A stretch of 64,000 nt of DNA from Stercorarius parasiticus (Eukaryota > Chordata > Aves > Charadriiformes > Stercorariidae). The notes beneath the pieces were generated by a model. It ran no database searches. It was not told the DNA's origin and was given only the letters and a program-made list of their open reading frames with translations. Positions 39,101 to 48,100 of this stretch are shown here, one piece after another; positions within the stretch are counted from its first letter, which is position 1; each line of letters starts with the position of its first letter. Location: NCBI GenBank assembly GCA_013396915.1, contig VWZL01000194.1, positions 448,764 through 512,763 on the forward strand, read 5' to 3'. The position numbers and the translations under genes were made by a program.

Positions 39101-42100
39101 GGTGAGGACCTTCCTGCCCGTGGACATGTAAAAGCTGGAGCCTAGGGAAGAGCTGTCTGCTCAGGTCAGTGAGTAAAACTCGGTTTTTGTTTGTGTTTCC
39201 CTTCTATCCTCCGAAATGAGAGGCCAGATCGGGAGTAACAGAGGGAGGCAGATACAGAGAAACAGAAGAGAGATTTACTCGGGCCAGGGCTTGGATACTG
39301 CCTGCGTAGGCTTGGTTTTTTTTAAAGTTTTCAGGTAGCCTCAGTTTGAACTTTTTAGTACTAATATTTTTGCGAATTTTTTGGAAATAGATTCAAGCAA
39401 TGCACAGGCTGCTCGGGTGTCTGCCGATGTCTTGCAGCAGAGCGTGGCGAGTGCGGTTGGTGGTTCTCCGTGCCTGGCTGTACTCACTGGGGGAGGACGG
39501 GGTGTCTGCCGGCCAGCCCGGCCGGTTGGGAGGGAGCGTGGCAGCAGTGCTTAAGGATTGGCATTGAAAGGGAAGTGCTGTCCTCAGCAAAGACTGGACA
39601 AGTTCAACAGCTTTTCTGAATCTGAAGACGACGGTCTCATCAAGGAGTGGAGAATCCAGCCAGCACCGAGCCGTTGGTGGCCAGGGACTGGGAAGAGCCC
39701 TGAGCCCAGGGATGATGCTCCAGACATTTCACCTCTCGGTAAAACCGACTGAGGCTTTTGGCCAGGGGTTTCCTTTCACTCCTCTCCTCCAGCCTCCACT
39801 CATCTTCTGGGAGGCTCTTTCCAAACCTCCTCTCCGGTGCCTTTCACCAGGTGAAGCGATGAGGCAGGGGAGTCAGTTCAGTGCCTGATGCACCCGCAAG
39901 GTGAGGGGGTTTGGGGTTGTGGCCGTGCCAGCGGTGCTGGCCTCTGTGATGGTTTCCTCCGGGACAAGGTGTTGTGGTGGTGCAGGGATAAAGCAAAGCC
40001 GCATGCAGGGGACTGGCAGGCAGCGGGGCAGCGCAGCATAAAGTGACCAGCACCATCCCAGTCCCGCTCCTGCCTGGGGATTTTGGAGTCAACTGCCTTG
40101 AAAAAAGTAGGTGAGCAGTTGTGATGCATCTGGTTTATAGAGGGACAGATAAGGTATGGCACGCGGGCGTAGATGTGTTGGGATGAGTATCTGCCAGGCC
40201 CTGGGCAGATAACTGCCTGCTAGAACAAGGGGTGCAAATTTTCCAAGAACTGTTTGCAGTCAAGAGCTTGTCCCTGGGGACAGATTGCTGGGTCCTGTCC
40301 CAGCTCTGCCACTGCGTCACTGCGGGACATCGTCAAGTCACTTCACCTTCAGGTCGTCGTCTTACTGAAATAAGGTGAGAAGGAGGAATTGGTGGTGGAC
40401 ACATATAAATGCGAAGGTAGTGCTCTCTGAGAGGATGCTGTGGGAGTAACGGTGAAAACTGCTGTGTTATCCCTGAACCTACTGCTGTCCTCACCTTGTC
40501 CCTGACCTCGCCCACGCACCGGGACCAGACCGCCTTTGAGCAGCAGCTCCTGAGCTGGATCCACTGTGCCAGGCCCGCTGGGGTCCCTCAGCCGCCGGGC
40601 AGCGGGTTCTGCCCACAGGTAGGGCAGCGCCAGCCCCCTCGGAGGGCTGGGTGACGCCGGAGTGAGCAGTCCTCGAGCGTGACAAGTCCTTGCTGCATGG
40701 AGGCAGGTCTGCAGGATGTTGAGCCTGGAGGAGAGGAGGGGGACCAAAGAGGAGGGGAACACTGGCTGCAGAAAGAGGAGCTGATCTGACAGAGGAACAA
40801 GGTTTGGCCCTTTGGGTGGCTCATGAGAGCACCTGCAGTTTGGTCTGCTGGGCAGCGCTCCCTTCGAAGGGGATTGTTCACGCATGCATGGTACAGCAGG
40901 TGCTTTTGGCATGTGGCAGTGGCAGGAGTCGCTGGGGGCTGTGCCATGGCTCTGCCAGCACAGAGATCGTCTGCCGTGGTCCTTGGGGGCCTCTGGAGCC
41001 CTGGCCCTGAGCAACCCAGGAGCGTGTTGTCGTGCAGCCACGATCGGGCAGGCTTTTGGAGGGGCTCAGCAGCAGATGCAGGGAGAGCTGCATCCCGCTC
41101 CGGCTGACGCTGCTCCCTGGGGAGCCCTCCAGCTCTGCCCGAGCTGACTTTAAACCTGTGGGGGCAGCAGGAAGCTGTGGGAGAAACCGCTGTCACCAGA
41201 GCCTTTGGGTTGAGGGTATTTCCAACAGCAGGTGCTGGTGTGCGGTGGGAGAGCACAGCCGGGGCCGGTGGTGGGTATGGGCTGCTCGAGTGCGAAACGG
41301 GATTGGGGACAGAGGACTGCCCGGGAGCTGGAGCAGCATCATGGAACGGAAAGCCCAAGCCACGGTGCCGATGGCATTGCCCTGCTCCAAACAGAGACTT
41401 AACTGCTTCTGGCCTGGGATGTGTGTGTGGGGCTGGGCATGAGGACCCCCCCTCATCTGCCTGCCAAGGAGTGCCGTGTCCTGCTCCTCAGGGCCCTCGG
41501 GGACCTCAGGCATGGGAGCACCATGTGAAACTAGCACAGAAATAATTAAAATGTGCTCTGCCAATCCCAAGATGGGGCTTGGGAACGTGTCAGAGCAGGG
41601 CTCTTCTCTGCAGAGCACCCGGTGGCCAGCGGTATCCAAGGGTGGAAACCCTGCGGGGTATTTGTGGGCTGTGGCTTCAGGTGCTGGGAGCTGGAAAGTG
41701 ATTCAGTTCTTGCAGTTAAAGCCTTCTACATTTCTTTAATGGCTTTCCTGCATACGAGTGAGAATGGCCAAGGGGGTGTAGGCCCAGGAGTCTGTTCTGA
41801 CTTTGTTTTGCTTTGACGGGGATGGCTTCAGCCTTGGCCTCGCCTGCGTGCCCCGAGCAGCCGGTCTGAGGGATTTCCCCATGAGATGCTGGTCTGGGCC
41901 CTGCGTGGGGCGCAGAGCTGGGCAGCCCAGGACCTCCTCGGCCAGAGGTTGTGAAAGGTTTTATTTAGCATGAGTGAGAGTTTATTAGAGAGGAAATAAG
42001 GATGCATTTGTGCTCCGCAGGGCAGCGACCTGCAGCCTGGGAGAGACAGGGGCTTGGGGCAGCCACAGCACCGGGGTCCTCGGTCCCGCCAAGCTGAGGG

Positions 42101-45100
42101 GGTCCCCGGGGGGACATCGCTGCAGGGAGAGGGAGCGTGGCAGCAGGCACCCCGTCACCCCCCGCAGCTGCCCTTCGCTGCCTTTCCAACACCTCAGCTG
42201 TGTTTTACACATCCCGGATCCAACCTGGCAGGTTGAACAGCCTGCTCATCCACCAGCAAATGAATGTGTGTGAAAGTCTGGATGCCCTCCAGGGAGGGAG
42301 ACCTGTCTCAGGTGAGCGACTCCCGCTCCCAGGCTGTCCTTAGCCAGGTTGCTCAGCTCTCCAATGAGCTGGCAGTGTCCAGGGGGAAATACCACTCACA
42401 GAAAATGGGAACAAGGCTCTGACCCCTGCCACGTACGGGACCTCTGCCTGCCTGAGACAACGGCCATCCCTGTCCTGCCGAGGTCAGGGAGCAGGAGCAG
42501 AGGCTCCTTCCTTGTCCTTGTCCCTGTGTGGGGAGAGGCGCGTGTGTCTCTCTGCCCGTGCCGAGGGGCAGCGTGTTTGCAGCCAAAGCTGCCTAGGGGG
42601 TGATCTCTGCAGTGCCAGCAGCCCCCAGGCTGTGGGTGCCAGCCCCAGGTCCCTCTGCCCGGTGCAAATGGGGTTGATTTGCCCATGATGGGGGCTGTCT
42701 GACCAGGGGAAAACAACAGTTGGCAGAATTTGGGCAGTTACGGTGCTAGAGGCAGAGGATGTGGGATGAGGCCAGGCAGGGACCCCAGCCGTGGGGTGAG
42801 AAGTGGTCTCGGGGCTGGAAACCAAAGCTGCTGCCCAGGAACTATTTAGGGCTCTGGGTCTTGGGCCCGTGGTGACCGGTCGTTGCGTGTCTGTGCTATC
42901 GCAGGACTGTCGCTCAGCCCCGTTAGGGGATGCCCTGGCTCTCGGGAAGCCTCCTGACCATCCTGGATGTGCCAAGCCCTGGGCAAGCACAGCTCGGCAG
43001 CAGATGGTGGGCCCCAGGGTGTGATTGCGCATCCATCTGCCCTCATAGCTCCATCCTTGGGGCCAGGAGCAGACTGTGAGCGGAGGGAGCCAAGCGCTCC
43101 ACACCTTGTCGTATTTGGGCATTTTAATTAGAGAGGTGCAGGCCTAGGGGCACGGTTTGGCCGGGTCAGCGCTGGAGGGAGCCTGGCATCAGTGGGCCCC
43201 GCGGCACCCCGTGTCCCAGGCTGGCACAGCACGTGCTAGCCCTAACGCTGGCCCGCGGGTACCGGCCGCCTGCCCCTCTGGGTGCCACTGTACTGTACCG
43301 GGAGGTAGCCAGGCACGCAGCCAGCCCTGTCCCACACTTTGCGTGCACTGGCTGCTCTTCGTACTGATTTGGAGCATCCTTTTCTCTCCCAGGCACGTTT
43401 TGAGCAGAGATCCTGATGCGATTCCCTGGCAGGATGCGCCCCGGGGGGAATCTGCTGGGGGGAAGCCCTGAGCTGGGGGGCTCTGACCAACGCGCTGCCC
43501 GGCTGCTCCCTGCAATTCAAAACTTCTCCTGCGGACCTGTGACTGCTCTGATTTACTCCATGTGGTTGCGGGGAAGCTAGAGGGAGGTTTGGTGTGAATG
43601 AGCCGCTTCCTCCTCTAGCCTGAAATTTGGGTCACGCAAGCTGACATAGCAGAGCTGTGAGAGACGTAGTTCATCCTCGGTTCCAGCCCAAGCAAGCCTT
43701 GATTTCCAAGGTGCAAGTGTTGATGGTTCAGAGGGTCCGTCTGAGCCGCTGTTTCATTAGCGGATCGGCACGTGGAAAGAGGTGAGAGGGGTTTTTCCCC
43801 TCCCCAATCAGTTCCCACATTGCTAATGTTCCTCTCTGGCCCGCTGCTAATTTTGACGCTGCCCTAAATAGAAGCTGAGTGCATCTCATCTGCTTCGCTT
43901 AGCATACGGGAAAATTGTTTCCCTTCAGTTACTGAATCCAACTTGTGGCTTTAACCCTGTCAGCACAAGGCTCTCCCCAGCCCAGAACTCCCTTGAAGTG
44001 CTTTGGGTGCCTCTGTCCCGGCGAAGAGCTCGCTGCTGGGAACGGCACCACGCGTGGTAGGAGAGGGAGGGCTCGCAGTCCGCCCAGGATGGCCACCGGC
44101 AGAGCTGGGAGAGGGGCATTGCTTCACGCGCAGCCGAGGAGAGATCCCTTTCTCCGCTGAGAGGCCTGGCGCTCCGGGCCGGCTCTCCCTGTGCTCTCTC
44201 CGGCGGGATGTGCGGCTCACCAGGAGGGACCCAGTGCCCCTTCCTGGACTGGCCTTCCCCAACCCCTTGCTGGAAAATAGCTCAGCACAGGCAGACCCAG
44301 CTGTAGGAGTTTTTGGTTGGTTTCTGTTGTGGTATTTTTTCCAGCATCTGGTGGGACCAGCTCGGCACACTGGCTTCCTGCGCCTGGCAGATGCCCCTCT
44401 TATCGCTGTCTAATTTTATATCCCGCTCCGAGTGGCTCCTCGGGAAGATCGGCTGTTCCTACTGTGCTGGTTGCTCCGGAGCAGGACACGCAGCCCCTCT
44501 CTGCGCTGGAACTGGACACAGCACAGCGCTTTTGAAAGGCTTCCTCAGACGCAAACCCTTCTGCAGCACGACATAAAGATATCACTGTCTAGTGCGAGGT
44601 GCTTATTTGGGGCTTTCATGCAAGAACTGTTTCCCCGAAAAACTATAATTTTGTGGCATTTGCAGCTCGGTGACTGTTACAAGCAGCGATGTGCTGAGGA
44701 TCCAGGAGCACCAAAAGGAAGCAGCATTGGGAGTGCAGGGGGCAGTGGCCCGCAAAGGTTAAAATTAGCTGGTCGTAAAGGACAGCTGAATGCTGGCACG
44801 CCTGAGTCGAGCTTCGGCCAGGGTGTCCGTACGGTTCCCCCTTGTCCCTTGCACTCCTGACCACGGTCCCTCTCTGAACCCACCCCTTTGCCAGCCCAGA
44901 GCTCCTCTTCCCCGCGGAGCTGTGCCAGGGTGAATGCGGTCCCCTTTCCTCCCCTCTTTGCCTTTCTGCCTCCGGTTCGTTCTGAGCGCTCAAGACACTG
45001 CAGCAACGGAGGCTGCTCTGCGCGAGGCTCGTCTGCTCGCTGGTAGGAGCCTGCCTCTGGTTTGGGCTGCAGAAGTGCTCAGAGCCTCTGGGGACAGCCA

Positions 45101-48100
45101 CAGCACAAGTGACCCGTTGCAGGGGCCACAGCTCTCCATGGATGCCCTGTTCCGCAGAGCAGCTCTTCACCCTGCTCCCGCACAGGGGTCCCAGCAGGAG
45201 AGGGGACCTTCAGGATGCTCTGCCTGTGGCCTTCTCTGAGGGGATGGTGTTAGATTGTCTGCACCGAAGGGTGGCAAGGGAAAAAGGGAGAGGTTATTTC
45301 AGAGCCGGGAGGACAGAGGGACCAAGTAGCAGTGACCCCCGGCAGGCTGCGGAGCTTGGCAAGCTGTGAGCACAGCCAGGAGCCGGCCTCCGAACGGACC
45401 AGGAGACACATTGCCAAGGCCACGCCAGAGCTATTGGACACGGGGAGTTTTTTGGGGCGTTCTGACTCTCTTCCGTATTTTACTGTCTTTCCAGAAAATC
45501 AACCGGACCCCTTCGGATGAGGAATGCTTCTTTGACCTGCTGAGCAAGTTCCAGAGCAACCGGATGGATGATCAGCGCTGCCCCTTGGAAGAATGCCCAT
45601 CGGAGGCCGCGGAGGCAGCTGCCACGCCGGTCCCTGCCCTGGAAGAACGGATATGTAAGCACCGATGCGTTTATAAGTCGGTATTACTATGGGAGTGATG
45701 CTGCTCCATGGTGTGGCCAGCTGTTGTGCTTTTACTGGGAACCTTGTGATGTTTTCCCCAAGCCTCAGTTCTCTGAATTTAGCAGTTCTTTGGCAATCGC
45801 TGTCATTATTTAAGAAAGGAAGAAACATTCTTATGTTAATGGTTGCTGAGGGAAAGGCTGGAGAATGTGAACTGAGGCTTAGAGAGTAAATTAGCAAGAG
45901 AAATGCAAAATATACTCGGATTTTTTCAGTATGGATCTTTAGAAGGTCTTGGTTTCTGAACAGTGAGGTTGGCACGAGGAGTTCTGCCTCTGCCAGCATC
46001 TCCAGGAGGAAGATGCTGATGGTTGTTACTGAGGAAGCCTTGTAAGAGCCTGGAGAGCAGGGGCATGTGGAGACCCGGGGTGGGCTTTCACGGGCAAGTT
46101 AAAGTATTGACAGTTTTTCTCCTAGCGTTGCCATGGAGGAAAAACTTCTGGATCTTGTACAGTTGTTGGATGCTGTGGCGATGGGTGATGTGGAAAAGCA
46201 GAGAAGCCAGAAGGATGGATAAACAACAGGAAGGTCCAGCAGGCAGACAGCTAGCTCACCCGTAGGAAGAACAGGGATAAATCGAGGAAGCTGTCTGACA
46301 AATAGATGGGACAGGAAAGGCAGGTCGGGTCTGTATTTATACTTCAGTTTCGTGTCTTTTTTTATGATATGATGTTGAGGTCCTTTGTTTAAACCAAGCT
46401 GGAGAGAAGCACTAAAATGCGCAGGTCACACTTTCACACTTAAGCACCGTCACAAAGGGCTCCAAACACTTCATTTGAACTGATGGGTTTGTTTATCGGT
46501 TTCCAAATGGATGAAGTACGAACAGGGAGGGGAGGAGACGGCTGACGTCCCTCCGAGTGCAGCAAGAGCCGCAGCACAAGACTGCTCGGAGAAGTAGGTG
46601 CCAGGAGCAGGGGATGAAGTGGCAGCGAGAGCGAAGCAGCACGGAGGTCAGGCTGCGGCAGGAAGGCAGGTTGGCTGTGAGATGAGCAGGTTTTTATCTC
46701 CTAAAAATAGGGTGGAAATGAGCATCACTTTTTCAAGATACACATTTCTGATACAGAGGTGTATTTGGCTGTAACAGCTGTGTAATTTAGGAGCCTGGGT
46801 TTCAGATACAAAGCTTTATAAAGACTGTACACGTAGGCACATGTTCTGTTTGGCTCTCATTTGGTCTCTGAGCCTTTCAGACATGTTATTTTCAAGGTTT
46901 CGTTGTGAGCTGAAGTGGAAGAAACTCGTCTTTGTGTCAGTGCTGACATTTTTGTGGAGCTGCAGAAACGCATGAGCTGGGGCTCTAAAAAGAGCACGTC
47001 GTGTTGGGAGGCTCAGGGCACCCTCTGCTCAAGTGCTTTGTGTTCACTGGGACAGTAACACCAACTGGGCCGGATTTCTTACAGTTTTCTTTTGCTTGTC
47101 CCTGTCCCAAGCGCAGTGTCTGTTGTTTGGGAGCGTTTCACTGGCCGGCAGCTGCCAGGAGCCAAGAGGCTCTTTCCATTGAGCACTGCCCGAGAGGCGT
47201 TTCCAGGGCTGGGGGGTGACTCGCTCGCTTTGCCGAGGTCCTGGCATTGCTCGTGTGCTGTGTCTGAAAATCCTTCCTTTGTCCCATGCCAGCCAACACG
47301 GTGCCACCCGGAGCAGGCGTGCCAAGGCTGGGGACACCGCCTGTGCACGGCTGTGCTCTGGCTGTACGGGGCCCAAGGGCTCCTCCAGTGCTCCCCTGTG
47401 GCTAGAAAGCACCAGGCGTGTTGGGTGTCCTCCCCGCAAGGGTTTACAGAGTGTAGATTGTATGTACAGGTTAGTATAGATTATACGTATAGGTTCTGGA
47501 GTGGGACCCGCTGCCACCAGCTTGTGCCAGCCCTCTCCCGGCAGACTGAGCCCAGGCTGGCTCCGCTCCGTGGGATGAGAAGAACCAGAGCCCACGAGTG
47601 TTTTCGCCACGCATGCTGTGACGCAGGTCCTGCAGCTCCTGACGGCCGGAGCGTCTGCAGGGCTCACCCCGGCAGTGCCTCTGCTTGAGCTGGCCCAAAG
47701 AGGCCGGGCTTCTGGGGGGCTGGGGAAGGGTGTGCCGCCAGGCGCGTGGCGTTGCCAGGCTGATTTCCTGCCTGTAATTATACCCGGCCCTTGGGACCAT
47801 GCAGGGTGCCCATCACCAAGCCACACACGTGCTCAGGAACTCTGCGCTCACCTACAATCACCAGTGTGTGCCCCGAGAACGGTGCGGGTTGGCCCTCGCG
47901 CGGTGGCGCCTCTTGGCTCAAGGTGGAAACCAGAGTGGAAGCAGCAGCGGAAGCTGCCTGTAGTTGTGCTGGAAACAACAGGGATCACTCACAGGCAGTG
48001 ATTAATGTCGGGGAAGTGGATCTTCTGGGCTGAGGCGGCAGCTTTGGTGTCCTCCAGGAGCTGGCCGAAGCACAGTGAATAGCAGGGACCCCTTGTGGGA

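Larger units (their letters stand above)
23352..45494 (+). other. GPSM1: GPSM1 intron f-g, 22.1 kb
   Basis: The largest intron, just upstream of the GoLoco exons. It carries five MIR-like relics, one CR1 3' end, a G-quadruplex-capable tract, two LEF/TCF-type sites and a CpG cluster with promoter features near 39 kb; these are listed separately. The rest, including GC-rich 40500-41900 and 42400-44300, shows no recognisable exon. Long antisense open frames there follow from GC content. Confidence 0.85.

Noticed and set aside
40349..41358. Two long minus-strand frames (230 and 256 codons)
   Set aside because: They overlap each other in different frames in GC-rich DNA and have no recognisable domain; best explained by composition.
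42484..43122. 212-codon minus-strand frame in intron f-g
   Set aside because: GC-rich intron, no domain, no splice or start context worth noting.
43960..44230. CpG-rich stretch considered as the alternative GPSM1 promoter
   Set aside because: Fewer CpGs, no TATA-like box and no clear consensus donor downstream; the 39 kb cluster is the better candidate.
47044..47826. 260-codon minus-strand open frame in GPSM1 intron g-h
   Set aside because: It lies in a GC-rich stretch where stops are rare, has low-complexity Pro/Ser/Arg content, no domain, and overlapping long frames on the other strand.
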